A stretch of DNA of 54,207 bases from Flaviramulus sp. (lineage in GTDB: Bacteria; Bacteroidota; Bacteroidia; Flavobacteriales; Flavobacteriaceae), in the NCBI GenBank assembly GCA_030731745.1, contig JANQTJ010000013.1, forward strand, positions 1 through 54,207. The letters run 5' to 3'. Made by a program: the position numbers and the translations under genes. The notes below the pieces were generated by a model. It saw only the letters and a program-made list of their open reading frames with translations. It did no database searches and was not told the origin of the DNA. Shown piece by piece: positions 43,936 to 53,210 of this stretch (position 1 is its first letter; every line of letters begins with the position of its first letter).

Positions 43936-45288
43936 ATGTTTAAAAAAATATTAATAGCCAATAGAGGAGAAATAGCATTACGTGTTATTAGAACCTGTAA
44001 AGAAATGGGCATTAAAACAGTTGCCGTTTACTCAACAGTAGACGCAGAGAGTTTACATGTTAAGTTTGCCGATGAAGCCGTTTGTATAGGTCCACCACCA
44101 AGTAAAGATTCCTATTTAAAAATGTCTAATATCATAGCAGCTGCTGAAATCACAAATGCAGATGCTATTCACCCTGGATACGGGTTTTTGTCTGAAAACG
44201 CTAAGTTTTCAAAAATTTGTGAAGAGCATGGTATTAAATTTATAGGTGCTTCACCAGAAATGATAGACAGAATGGGAGATAAGGCAAACGCAAAAGCTAC
44301 TATGAAAGCAGCTGGCGTACCTTGTGTTCCAGGAAGCGAAGGTGTTATTCAAACTTTTGAAGAATGTCAAAAAGTTGCAAAAACTACAGGATATCCAGTG
44401 ATGCTTAAAGCATCAGCTGGAGGAGGAGGAAAGGGCATGCGTGCTGTTTGGAAACCAGAAGATTTAAAAGCGGCATGGGATTCTGCAAGACAAGAAAGTA
44501 AAGCAGCTTTTGGTAATGATGATATGTACATGGAAAAGCTTATCGAAGAACCTCGCCATATCGAAATTCAGGTGGTTGGAGATTCTCGAGGTAAAGCGTG
44601 CCACTTATCTGAAAGAGATTGTTCTATTCAACGTCGTCATCAAAAACTTACTGAAGAGACCCCATCTCCATTCATGACAGATAAACTTCGTGATGATATG
44701 GGTAAAGCAGCTGTAAAAGCAGCTGAATACATAAACTACGAAGGCGCTGGAACCATTGAGTTTTTAGTAGATAAACATCGTAATTTTTACTTCATGGAAA
44801 TGAATACACGTATTCAAGTTGAGCATCCAATTACAGAACAAGTTATAGATTTCGATTTAATACGCGAACAAATTTTAGTAGCAGCAGGTGTGCCAATTTC
44901 AGGTAAAAACTATACGCCAAAATTACACTCAATAGAATGCCGTATTAACGCGGAAGATCCTTATAATGGGTTTAGACCTTCACCTGGTGTTATTACCACG
45001 CTCCATGCTCCAGGCGGTCACGGTGTGCGTTTAGACACCCATGTTTACGCAGGTTATGCCATTCCGCCTAACTACGACTCAATGATAGCGAAGTTAATCA
45101 CAACAGCTCAAACTAGAGAAGAAGCTATAAACAAAATGAAGCGTGCATTAGACGAGTTTGTGATTGAAGGTATAAAAACAACTATTCCTTTTCACAGACA
45201 ACTTATGGATCATCCTGATTATATTGCAGGGAATTATACAACGAAATTCATGGAAGATTTTGTTATGGAAAAACAAAAAGAAGATTAA
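43936..45288 (+). CDS. accC: Acetyl-CoA carboxylase, biotin carboxylase subunit
   Basis: AccC carboxylates the biotin on AccB using bicarbonate and ATP. The 450 residues equal the family. Domains are the N-terminal biotin-carboxylase domain ([15 protein letters not shown]), the ATP-grasp (about 115-310) with GGGGKGMR at 162-169, and the C-terminal domain after 335. [15 protein letters not shown] near 291-305 is the catalytic region. It is the last gene of the unit, and a terminator follows immediately. The accA/accD carboxyltransferase genes are not in the window. Confidence 0.97.
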   Translation: MFKKILIANRGEIALRVIRTCKEMGIKTVAVYSTVDAESLHVKFADEAVCIGPPPSKDSYLKMSNIIAAAEITNADAIHPGYGFLSENAKFSKICEEHGIKFIGASPEMIDRMGDKANAKATMKAAGVPCVPGSEGVIQTFEECQKVAKTTGYPVMLKASAGGGGKGMRAVWKPEDLKAAWDSARQESKAAFGNDDMYMEKLIEEPRHIEIQVVGDSRGKACHLSERDCSIQRRHQKLTEETPSPFMTDKLRDDMGKAAVKAAEYINYEGAGTIEFLVDKHRNFYFMEMNTRIQVEHPITEQVIDFDLIREQILVAAGVPISGKNYTPKLHSIECRINAEDPYNGFRPSPGVITTLHAPGGHGVRLDTHVYAGYAIPPNYDSMIAKLITTAQTREEAINKMKRALDEFVIEGIKTTIPFHRQLMDHPDYIAGNYTTKFMEDFVMEKQKED

Positions 45289-45294
45289 ATATTT

Positions 45295-45325
45295 AAAATC
45301 CCGATGTAAGTTGGGATTTTTTTTT
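45295..45325 (+). terminator. Rho-independent terminator after accC
   Basis: AAAATCCC and GGGATTTT form an 8-bp stem around a 10-base loop, then a run of nine T. It begins 7 bases after the accC stop and directly abuts the structured element at 45326. Confidence 0.85.
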
Positions 45326-45472
45326 GCGTTACCACAAGGGTCGGGCTTTCTACTATATCTTTTGTTTTTGTCATTTTTGTATATGCATGAATCGATAACC
45401 TAATCAATAGCCTACCCAGAATAGTTTTTACATTCATAAAAAACAAAAGGATGCCGATACAATCCCTAACGC
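45326..45472 (-). repeat. Structured intergenic element with inverted ends
   Basis: This 147-bp element has inverted ends GCGTTA and TAACGC and an inner perfect 11-bp pair, CTTTTGTTTTT (45359-45369) with AAAAACAAAAG (45439-45449). The parts between (CACAAGGGTCGGGCTTTC on the left, GGATGCCGATACAATCCC on the right) are G/C-rich compared with the surroundings. It resembles an intergenic repeat or RNA motif that I remember from flavobacterial genomes, where the right end reads into the left on the minus strand. The Rfam Flavo-1 family is a possible identity that I could not test. It lies between the accC terminator and the FAD oxidoreductase gene. Confidence 0.6.
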
Positions 45473-45527
45473 AATCCAGAAATTCAATTTAAAATTTCAT
45501 TATTTTTACATCAACCAATAACCAACA

Positions 45528-46640
45528 ATGAAATTATCATACTGGGAAATAAAATCATGGCTATCCAACATACATTATACTGTAGTTGGTAGCGGAATTG
45601 TTGGTTTAAATTGTGCTCTGGCATTAAAAAATCGTTTTCCAAAAGCCAATATTTTAATACTAGAAAAAGGGATGTTACCCCAAGGCGCTAGTACAAAAAA
45701 CGCTGGGTTTGCATGTTTTGGTAGCCTAAGCGAAATTATAGACGATTTAAACACACACTCTGAAGAAGAGGTTTTACAATTAATAAATAAAAGGGTTGAT
45801 GGTTTAAAATTGTTAAGAGCATCATTAGGTGATAAAACGATTGATTATAAAAATTATGGTGGTTTCGAATTGTTTTTGAAAAATGAAACGTTGATACAAG
45901 ATTGCTTAGAAAAAAAGGAAATGATAAATACCTTACTTAAACCTATTTTTAAAAAAGACGTTTTTACAACAAAATCGAATGTCTTTAATTTCAAAAATGT
46001 AGAGTCAACCTATATTCTTAACAAGTTTGAAGGACAAATTGATACGGGAAAAATGATGGAGGCTTTACTAAAAAAAGTATATACTAATGGTATAAAAATC
46101 TTGAATAACACCTTTGTTGAACGTTATTCAGAAGATTTAAATACAGTTAAAATTGAAACAAATGCCTTTGAGTTTTCTTCGTTAAAATTATTAATTGCTA
46201 CCAACGGTTTTGCCTCTCAACAAAATATTAGTGAAGTAAAACCAGCACGTGCACAAGTGCTGATTACAAAACCTATTGATAGTTTAAAGATTAAAGGAAC
46301 TTTTCATTTAGATAAAGGCTACTATTACTTTAGAAATATTGATAATAGAATTTTATTTGGAGGCGGAAGAAACCTCGACTTTAAAGGTGAAGAAACCACA
46401 GTTTTTGATCAAACTAGTTTAATTCAAAACAAATTAGAATCACTTTTAAGAACCACTATTTTACCAAATACAGATTTTGAAATAGAACATCGATGGAGTG
46501 GTATTATGGGTTTGGGTCATCAGAAAAAGGCTATTGTAAAACAACTTTCAAACAATGTTTTTTGTGGAGTTCGATTAGGAGGTATGGGAGTTGCTATTGG
46601 TAGTCTAATAGGTAAAGAGTTGTCTGATTTAATAGTTTAA
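45528..46640 (+). CDS. FAD-dependent oxidoreductase (DAO family)
   Basis: This is a predicted flavoprotein amine or amino-acid oxidase/dehydrogenase of 370 residues. The ADP-binding fold starts at about 17 with VVGSGIVGLNCALAL, followed by LEKGMLPQGASTKNAGFACFG (given here as motif region 44-65), the DAO pattern in which the ribityl/flavin contacts lie. The C-terminal GxRLGGMGVAIGSLIGKELSDL stretch near 348-369 is the second FAD contact. The substrate is unknown, and no signal peptide is visible. It heads a tight unit: mtgA starts one base after its stop. Confidence 0.87.
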   Translation: MKLSYWEIKSWLSNIHYTVVGSGIVGLNCALALKNRFPKANILILEKGMLPQGASTKNAGFACFGSLSEIIDDLNTHSEEEVLQLINKRVDGLKLLRASLGDKTIDYKNYGGFELFLKNETLIQDCLEKKEMINTLLKPIFKKDVFTTKSNVFNFKNVESTYILNKFEGQIDTGKMMEALLKKVYTNGIKILNNTFVERYSEDLNTVKIETNAFEFSSLKLLIATNGFASQQNISEVKPARAQVLITKPIDSLKIKGTFHLDKGYYYFRNIDNRILFGGGRNLDFKGEETTVFDQTSLIQNKLESLLRTTILPNTDFEIEHRWSGIMGLGHQKKAIVKQLSNNVFCGVRLGGMGVAIGSLIGKELSDLIV

Positions 46641-46641
46641 A

Positions 46642-47352
46642 ATGGTTAGAAAAGTAGTTAGGTTTTTTTGGAAATGCTTTTTGTGGTTTTTTGCAATTTC
46701 AATTGCTTTAGTGATTATTTTTAGATGGGTACCAGTACCAGTAACACCCTTAATGGTTATTAGAACCATACAACAAAAAAACAATAATGAGCCATTTGCT
46801 TGGAAACACGATTGGGAACCTAAGGGTAACATTTCTAAACATTTAAAATTAGCAGTTATATGTAGCGAAGATCAAAATTTCTTAACCCATAATGGTTTTG
46901 ATGTTGAAGCCATAGAAAAAGCTATAGAGTATAATAAAAAAGGAAAAAGTACACGAGGCGCAAGTACTATTAGCCAACAAACAGCAAAAAATGTTTTTCT
47001 ATGGCCACAACGTAGTTGGTTTCGTAAAGGATTAGAGGTTTATTTTACTTTTTTAATTGAAACCATCTGGTCTAAAGAGCGCATATTAGAAGTCTATTTA
47101 AACAGTATTGAAATGGGTAATGGTATTTATGGAGCAGAAGCAGCATCTCAATATTGGTTTAAAAAACCGGCAGTAAAACTTACTCAAAGTGAGGCAGCAG
47201 CTATCGCTTCTATACTTCCTAATCCGTTAAAGTGTAGAGCAAATCCCGCCACTTACTATATTCAAAAAAGAAAAGGATGGATTGTTCGTCAAATGGGCTA
47301 TTTCGGAACTTTAGATTTTAATAAAAAGCAAGATGAGCGAAAAAAAAACTAA
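46642..47352 (+). CDS. mtgA: Monofunctional peptidoglycan glycosyltransferase
   Basis: MtgA polymerises lipid II into glycan strands and belongs to GT51 without a transpeptidase domain. The 236 residues have one N-terminal transmembrane anchor (about 9-28), then the GT51 domain: catalytic Glu76 in CSEDQNFLTHNGFD, GASTISQQTAKN (106-117), and EVYLNSIEMGNGIYGAEAAS near 148-167. The length is normal. It is coupled to its neighbours: the start is one base after the FAD gene stop, and its last 20 bases overlap the start of the Gre-like gene. Confidence 0.95.
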   Translation: MVRKVVRFFWKCFLWFFAISIALVIIFRWVPVPVTPLMVIRTIQQKNNNEPFAWKHDWEPKGNISKHLKLAVICSEDQNFLTHNGFDVEAIEKAIEYNKKGKSTRGASTISQQTAKNVFLWPQRSWFRKGLEVYFTFLIETIWSKERILEVYLNSIEMGNGIYGAEAASQYWFKKPAVKLTQSEAAAIASILPNPLKCRANPATYYIQKRKGWIVRQMGYFGTLDFNKKQDERKKN

Positions 47353-47791
47353 GCTACAATTATATCAAGCTTGTTTAAATTTTATTGAAAATAGGTTTCA
47401 AACGGTTCAAAACACAATTAATGAAATTCAAGAATCTCTGCTTTCCGAAACCAAAAGTAGTGCTGGTGATAAGCATGAAACTGGCAGGGCGATGTTACAA
47501 TTAGAACGGGAAAAAGCTGGAAATCAACTTGCAGAAATTGAAAAAATAAAACAAATACTTTCAAAAGTAAATATTCAAAACACACATAAAAAGGTTGCTT
47601 TTGGGAGTTTGGTTCATACAACTAAGTTTAATTATTTTATTGCAATTAGTGTTGGAGAAGTCATGCTTGATAATGAAAAATTTTATGCTATTTCTTCCTC
47701 AACGCCTATCGCCAAACTGCTATTAACTAAATCAATTGGTGATAAAATTCAGTTTTTAAACGATACCTTTGTTATTACAAAAATTGAGTAG
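47333..47791 (+). CDS. GreA/GreB-like transcription factor
   Basis: This is a 152-residue protein with the two-part build of Gre factors. An N-terminal coiled coil (about 5-80) carries a tip with Asp46 and Glu49 in SAGDKHETG, which matches the DxxE pair with which GreA supplies metal to the RNA polymerase active site. The C-terminal FKBP-like part (about 85-152) has ISSSTPIAKLLLTKSIGDKI, close to the GreA segment around SPIARALIGK. It likely enters the polymerase secondary channel, but could be a paralogue with another task. Similar proteins are, as I recall, sometimes labelled 3-oxoacyl-ACP synthase, which the sequence does not support. Its ATG lies 20 bases inside mtgA. Confidence 0.8.
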   Translation: MSEKKTKLQLYQACLNFIENRFQTVQNTINEIQESLLSETKSSAGDKHETGRAMLQLEREKAGNQLAEIEKIKQILSKVNIQNTHKKVAFGSLVHTTKFNYFIAISVGEVMLDNEKFYAISSSTPIAKLLLTKSIGDKIQFLNDTFVITKIE

Positions 47792-47793
47792 TA

Positions 47794-50052
47794 ATGGTAA
47801 TGAAAAAGCTAGAACAGATTATTGATAAAATAATAAAATTTAGAATTTCAATCATTGTATTGATTTCAATTTTAATGGCTATTTCGGGGTATCAAACACT
47901 TAAAAAATTGCGTATAGATAATTCTCTTTCTATATGGTTTTTAGAAGAAGATCCTAGCTATAAAGCCTACATCGATTTTCAAGAAAAATTTGGCTCCGAT
48001 GAGATTTTCATAGCGATGCTACCAGTAAAAAACGCGATTGGAAACGATGAAAAAAAGCAATTACTTAAATTACATAAAGCTATAGACAACTTACAATATG
48101 TAAACACGTCTTTTAGTTTAGCCAAAGCAAAGTATCCTATTTATGCCAACAACACAATTGTTTTTGATGAACTTTATAATACTGAGAGAAGCGAAAAAGG
48201 TTTAAAAATTCTATTATCTAAGCTTCCAAATATCAGTGCTCAATTGGTGTCGGAGGATTTTAGAAATCAGTTTTTTTATATTCAGTTGAATCCAACGCCT
48301 ACCATTGAAACTAAACGAAAAGATATTTTAGGTGAAATATCCGCTATCATTCAACAAAATTATGACAACTATTATTTAACCGGACCACCTGTTTTAAATG
48401 AGGCATACAGTAAAGGTATCTATAAAGAAAGTCTAATTTTTGGAGTTTTAACGGTTTTGGTTATCACATTAATGCTCGTGTTTTTGTTACCAAGTAAGCG
48501 CTATTTAATAATTTCTTTATTATCAGTAGCAGTACCTGTCTCCATATTATTTGGCATTATTACATCTTTAGGGCATGCTTTAAATATGATTTCGATGTTG
48601 ATTCCAACTATTTTGATGGTTTATAGCGTTAGTGATGCCGTGCATATAATTAATATTTATCATAAAGAGGGGCTTTTAAATAAATCTGTAACAAAAATTC
48701 AATTATTAGCTGTAGCTGTTCGAAAAAGTTTTACACCTTGTTTTTATACCACACTAACTACTTTTGTTGGATATTTTGCATTGTATTTATCGCCATTACC
48801 AGCATTTAAAAATATGGGTATTTTTACCTGTATAGGTTTGGTATTAAGTTTTCTGTTGGTTTATATAATCACTATTATTGGGTTTAGTTTTATGAGCCTT
48901 AATTTTAAAGAAACAAAACCTCTTATTGCTTTTAAAAATGTTAGTCAACATGGGTTTATAGATTGGTTAAACGGGTTTACAACTCAATACAAAAACAGTA
49001 TCATTATCACGTTTACTTTCATTTTGATATATGGTTTGTACTCAGTATTTCAAGTTAAGATTGATACCAATTCCCAAGACCTTTTGGCAGAAGGAAAAGA
49101 AAAACAAGATTTACGTATTGTAGAGAGTCAACTTAAAGGAAGCTCAAGAATGCAGTTAAACATTTCTAAAGTTAATGGGGGCAAAATTCTAACTAAAGAA
49201 GCGATGTCTCAGTTGGAAGATTTTCAAAAAGGACTTGAAGAAAATCCATTGATAAATGCACCTGTTTCTGCTGTGAATATTAAGTCTTTTTTAGAAAAAA
49301 GAACACCTGTGCTTTTTCAAACAGCTGTTTCAGATGAAAAGATTGAAAATATATTGGCATCGGTTGATAATAGTGATAATAGTTTTTTTAAGTTATTTTC
49401 AAATGATTTTTCTTCGGCAGGTATTACAATCAGTTTTAAAGACATTAAAACGTCACAACTAGAACAACTTATTAGTGATATTCAAAAGGATTTTGAGGCA
49501 ACTTTTAATAAAAAAGATTACCAATTAAAAATTAATGGGTTTGCAGTGGTTTTTGCTCAATTAAACAACTTTATACTTCAAACGCAGTTCAAATCTTTTT
49601 TTGCTGCCTTTTTTGTGGCTTTTATTTGTCTTTGGTTTTTTATCAGAAGTATAAAAACCACCTTTTTAGTATTAATCCCTAATATATTACCATTAGCTAT
49701 ATTAGCTATTTTAATGAGTTGGTTAGATATTCCATTAGATGTTACAACGGCCATGATAACGCCCATTATGTTGGGGATTGCTATGGACGATACCATACAT
49801 TTAGTTTACAAATACAGAAAAAATGAAGTTAAAACAGAAACACCTGAGACCAGAATGAATAATGCGATGCGTTATACTGGTAGCGCTTTGTTTTCAACAA
49901 CTTTTGCATTAGTAGCAGGGTTTTTAATTATTTCATCAAGCGCAACGCCATCGGTAAGGGATTTTGGATTGCTATGCGCTGTAACGGTGGCTATAGCTTT
50001 AATTACGGATATTTTTTATTTACCAGCGCTTTTGAAGAAGTATGACAGGTAA
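47794..50052 (+). CDS. MMPL/RND family exporter
   Basis: This is an inner-membrane transporter of 752 residues with the RND-like two-halves build: a transmembrane helix near 15-35, a large periplasmic loop (about 36-205), five helices (about 210-380), then a second helix near 395-415, a loop and five helices (about 600-750). The second half carries GIAMDDTIHLVY near 655-666, the proton-relay Asp pair of patched/MMPL proteins, while the first half has VYSVSDAVHIIN. Cargo is probably lipid or hydrophobic, by family. No membrane fusion protein or TolC is adjacent. The start could also be at the second ATG (47800). It ends the four-gene unit, 2 bases after the Gre-like gene. Confidence 0.88.
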   Translation: MVMKKLEQIIDKIIKFRISIIVLISILMAISGYQTLKKLRIDNSLSIWFLEEDPSYKAYIDFQEKFGSDEIFIAMLPVKNAIGNDEKKQLLKLHKAIDNLQYVNTSFSLAKAKYPIYANNTIVFDELYNTERSEKGLKILLSKLPNISAQLVSEDFRNQFFYIQLNPTPTIETKRKDILGEISAIIQQNYDNYYLTGPPVLNEAYSKGIYKESLIFGVLTVLVITLMLVFLLPSKRYLIISLLSVAVPVSILFGIITSLGHALNMISMLIPTILMVYSVSDAVHIINIYHKEGLLNKSVTKIQLLAVAVRKSFTPCFYTTLTTFVGYFALYLSPLPAFKNMGIFTCIGLVLSFLLVYIITIIGFSFMSLNFKETKPLIAFKNVSQHGFIDWLNGFTTQYKNSIIITFTFILIYGLYSVFQVKIDTNSQDLLAEGKEKQDLRIVESQLKGSSRMQLNISKVNGGKILTKEAMSQLEDFQKGLEENPLINAPVSAVNIKSFLEKRTPVLFQTAVSDEKIENILASVDNSDNSFFKLFSNDFSSAGITISFKDIKTSQLEQLISDIQKDFEATFNKKDYQLKINGFAVVFAQLNNFILQTQFKSFFAAFFVAFICLWFFIRSIKTTFLVLIPNILPLAILAILMSWLDIPLDVTTAMITPIMLGIAMDDTIHLVYKYRKNEVKTETPETRMNNAMRYTGSALFSTTFALVAGFLIISSSATPSVRDFGLLCAVTVAIALITDIFYLPALLKKYDR

Positions 50053-50053
50053 A

Positions 50054-50965
50054 TTAGGCTGTAATTTTTAAATAAATGGTTTGATTTTTTTCCAATGTTG
50101 AATGATGTTGAAAAAATACTTTTTCTGCTTCTAAATTCGCTTCAATTAAAAAATAATGCCCTTTAAAATAGCTTTGAATAACGGTTGCTTTTAAATTCGA
50201 TTTTTCAGTTAGTTTAATTTGATGTGCATAAATTATTTTGTTTTTAATTACATTAAATTCTCCAAAAAAAGAAGCAATTAAAGGTGTTTTGGGATTATTA
50301 TACAAAACTTCCGGACTATCATTTACAGCTATTTGATGGTTGTTTAAAACAATCATGCGGTCGGCAAAACCCAAAACATCTTCTCTATCATGGGTGGCTA
50401 CAATACAAGTAATATTGTTGTCTTTTAAGTATTTAAAAACACGACGTCTTAAACTTTGCTTTTGAAAATTATCAATGTGGCTAAAGGGTTCGTCTAATAA
50501 GATAATTTCAGGTTCTCTTGCAATCGCTCGTGCCAAAGCAACCCGTTGTTTTTGTCCGCCACTTAATGTTTTTACTTTAATATCAGCAAATTCGGAAAGT
50601 TCTACAACTTCTAAAAGTTCGGTAGTACGCGCTTTTTTTTCTTCAGGGAAGAAGTTTGATAAATGTTTACCAATATTTTCTGCAACCGTAATAAAAGGCA
50701 TCAAATCAAATTCTTGCGACACGTATTTCATAAAATCATAACCTATAACAAGATTATATTTAGGACCTAAAATTTCTGTTTCTTTCCAAAAAATTTGTCC
50801 ATTAATTAAATCAAATTCTCCATAAATAAGATTGAGTAAAGTACTTTTTCCAGAACCACTTTCGCCAATAACAGCGAGGTTCTCACCTTGTTTCACCTCA
50901 AAAGAAATAGCTTTTAAAACAGGTGTTTTTTGATAAGAAAAGGATAGGTTTTTTATTTTTAACAT
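50054..50965 (-). CDS. ABC transporter ATP-binding protein with TOBE-like tail
   Basis: This is an ABC ATPase of 303 residues. Walker A is GESGSGKS near 36-43, the signature is LSGGQKQRVALARA near 135-148 and Walker B is IILLDEPF near 154-161, with the H-loop in ATHDRED. The C-terminal 90 residues form a short TOBE-like beta extension, typical of import ATPases such as PotA, FbpC and CysA. No permease or binding protein lies next to it, so the substrate is open. It is convergent with the MMPL gene (one base between stops), and the S9 gene upstream is terminated before it. Confidence 0.88.
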   Translation of the reverse strand: MLKIKNLSFSYQKTPVLKAISFEVKQGENLAVIGESGSGKSTLLNLIYGEFDLINGQIFWKETEILGPKYNLVIGYDFMKYVSQEFDLMPFITVAENIGKHLSNFFPEEKKARTTELLEVVELSEFADIKVKTLSGGQKQRVALARAIAREPEIILLDEPFSHIDNFQKQSLRRRVFKYLKDNNITCIVATHDREDVLGFADRMIVLNNHQIAVNDSPEVLYNNPKTPLIASFFGEFNVIKNKIIYAHQIKLTEKSNLKATVIQSYFKGHYFLIEANLEAEKVFFQHHSTLEKNQTIYLKITA

Positions 50966-50984
50966 AACGTTACAAAAATAGTAT

Positions 50985-51014
50985 AAAAAAACCGCTCATA
51001 TTATTGAACGGTTT
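50985..51014 (-). terminator. Rho-independent terminator after the S9 peptidase gene
   Basis: On the minus strand AAACCGTTCA and TGAGCGGTTT form a 10-bp stem (one G-T pair) with a 6-base loop, then a T run. It starts 24 bases beyond the S9 stop and separates that gene from the ABC ATPase gene. Confidence 0.85.
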
Positions 51015-51037
51015 GTTAAATTAAATAACCTAATAGT

Positions 51038-53188
51038 TTACCCTTTAACTTTTTTATCCATTTTATTGGGTAGTTTATCAAAACCCATATTATATAATGT
51101 AAACCCTAAAATATCAGCGTGTAATTCAATGGTTTTACTTAGTGGAGTTCCAGCACCATGGCCAGCATTTGTTTCAATCCGGATTAAGGTGGGGTTGTTA
51201 CCCGTTTGTTTGCTCTGTAACTGGGCTGCAAATTTAAAACTATGTGCAGGTACAACTCTATCATCGTGATCTGCAGTTGTAATTAAGGTAGCTGGATACG
51301 AAACGCTTTCTTTCACATTATGGACTGGTGAATACGCTTTTAAATATTCAAACATCTCTATACTATCATCTGAAGTTCCATAATCGTATGCCCAAGCAGC
51401 TCCAATAGTAAATTTATGATATCGTAACATATCTAAAACGCCTACTGCAGGTAATGCTACTTTTGCCAAATCTGGTCGCTGAGTCATAACAGCACCTACT
51501 AATAAACCCCCATTAGAGCCCCCTGATAAAGCTAAATAGTTTGATGAAGTATATTTATTATCTATCAAAAATTCACCTGCTGCTATAAAATCATCAAAAA
51601 CATTTTGTTTTTGCATTTTTGTGCCAGCATTATGCCATTTTTTACCATACTCGCCACCGCCTCTAATATTAGCTACCGCATAAACCCCCCCTTGTTCCAT
51701 CCAAACAGCATTTGGAATTCTAAAACTAGGTGTTTCACTAATATTAAAACCACCATAACCATAGAGTATGGTTGGGTTTTTACCATTAAGGTCTAATCCT
51801 TTTTTGTGGGTAATAATCATGGGGACATTAGTGCCATCTTTAGATTTGAAAAACACTTGATTACTTTCATAATCATTACTTTTAAATGATATCGCTGGTT
51901 TCCAAAATAGATCAACAGTCCCAGTTTTATTATTTAGTTTATAAATACTTGCTGGTGTATTATAATTAGTAAATGAAAAATAATCGACCTCTTCTTCTTT
52001 TTTACTCCCAAATCCACCTGCAGAACCTATACCTGGAAGTTCAATTACTCTAACTAATTTTCCATCATATTCATACTGTATTACTTTAGAAATAGCATCA
52101 ACCATATAATGCGCCAAAATATAGTTACCACTTAAAGACGCAGTAAGCACATTATTAGTTTCTGGGATAATATCTATCCAGTTTTCTGGCTTAGGATTTG
52201 ATACATCTACAGAAACTACTTTTTTATTAGGTGCATTTAAATTTGTAGACAGAAATATGGTGCTTCCTATATTCTCTAGAACATAAGTATCACTTTCTAA
52301 GTGATCTAAAATAGTAATGAAATCATTATTTATATTGGATAAATCTTTAATTAATAATTTATTGCCAGACGAAGATTCTGCTGGTAAAATAACTAGATAG
52401 TTATCATCTCTACTTACATATGATCTTGTGTATAAGTATTTTTCGTTTGTTTTTCCTCCGTATACTAAAATATCTTCATTTTGAGAGGTGCCTATTTTAT
52501 GATAATAGACTTTGTGGTTATTGTTTTCTTCTGAAAGATCACTCCCTTTAGGTTTATCATAACTGGAGTAATAAAAACCATCATTTTTATACCAAGAAAT
52601 ACCGCTAAATTTTATGTTTTTAAGTGTGTCTCCAATTACTGCTTTGGTTTCAGCATCAATAACAATTACTTTTCTCCAATCACTTCCTCCTTCAGAAATT
52701 GAATAAGCTGCTTTTTTCCCGTTTTTCGAAAAATTTAATCCACCAAGAGAAACTGTACCATCTTCAGAAAACGTATTTGGATCTAGAAAAATTTCTGGCG
52801 CTTGATCATCCTTTTTTCTGTAAATAACATTTTGATTTTGTAACCCATCATTTTTAGTAAAATATGTATAATCACCTTCTTTAAAAGGCGCACCTATTTT
52901 CTCGTAATTCCAAATTTCTGATAACCTTTCTTTTAAAGCGTCTCTAAAAGGGATGTTATTTAAATAATTATACGTGACGTTATTTTGAGCTTTTACCCAT
53001 GCTTCAGTTTCTTTACTTCTATCATCTTCTAGCCAACCGTATGGATCTTTTACTTCTTCACCAAAAAAAGTGTTTAAAGAATCTGCCTTTTTCGTTTGAG
53101 GATATATTATTTTAGAAGGTGCTATATGTTGTGCCATAAAATTAGTAGTTATCATAAAAGTTAATAATTTAACATACAAACTTTTCAT
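51038..53188 (-). CDS. Prolyl oligopeptidase family S9 peptidase
   Basis: This is an exported prolyl oligopeptidase-like serine peptidase, 716 residues. A signal peptide covers about 1-19 (ending FMAQ). A seven-bladed propeller covers about 85-440, and the alpha/beta hydrolase domain covers about 440-710. The triad is Ser558 in GGSNGG, an Asp within DHDDRV (640-645) and His677 in GHGAG. The N-terminal EEVKDPYGWLEDDRSKET segment near 43-60 is a hallmark of prolyl oligopeptidase. It would cut short proline-containing peptides in the periplasm. The gene is monocistronic, with a -7 box 22 bases upstream and a terminator after it. Confidence 0.95.
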   Translation of the reverse strand: MKSLYVKLLTFMITTNFMAQHIAPSKIIYPQTKKADSLNTFFGEEVKDPYGWLEDDRSKETEAWVKAQNNVTYNYLNNIPFRDALKERLSEIWNYEKIGAPFKEGDYTYFTKNDGLQNQNVIYRKKDDQAPEIFLDPNTFSEDGTVSLGGLNFSKNGKKAAYSISEGGSDWRKVIVIDAETKAVIGDTLKNIKFSGISWYKNDGFYYSSYDKPKGSDLSEENNNHKVYYHKIGTSQNEDILVYGGKTNEKYLYTRSYVSRDDNYLVILPAESSSGNKLLIKDLSNINNDFITILDHLESDTYVLENIGSTIFLSTNLNAPNKKVVSVDVSNPKPENWIDIIPETNNVLTASLSGNYILAHYMVDAISKVIQYEYDGKLVRVIELPGIGSAGGFGSKKEEEVDYFSFTNYNTPASIYKLNNKTGTVDLFWKPAISFKSNDYESNQVFFKSKDGTNVPMIITHKKGLDLNGKNPTILYGYGGFNISETPSFRIPNAVWMEQGGVYAVANIRGGGEYGKKWHNAGTKMQKQNVFDDFIAAGEFLIDNKYTSSNYLALSGGSNGGLLVGAVMTQRPDLAKVALPAVGVLDMLRYHKFTIGAAWAYDYGTSDDSIEMFEYLKAYSPVHNVKESVSYPATLITTADHDDRVVPAHSFKFAAQLQSKQTGNNPTLIRIETNAGHGAGTPLSKTIELHADILGFTLYNMGFDKLPNKMDKKVKG

Positions 53189-53210
53189 GATAAATGCATT
53201 TTGAATTTCT

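Noticed and set aside
42379-45288. fabH-accB-accC as part of a polyketide or specialised lipid cluster
   Set aside because: The full DUF177-rpmF-fabH-accBC order is the ordinary primary fatty-acid arrangement, and no modular synthase is present.
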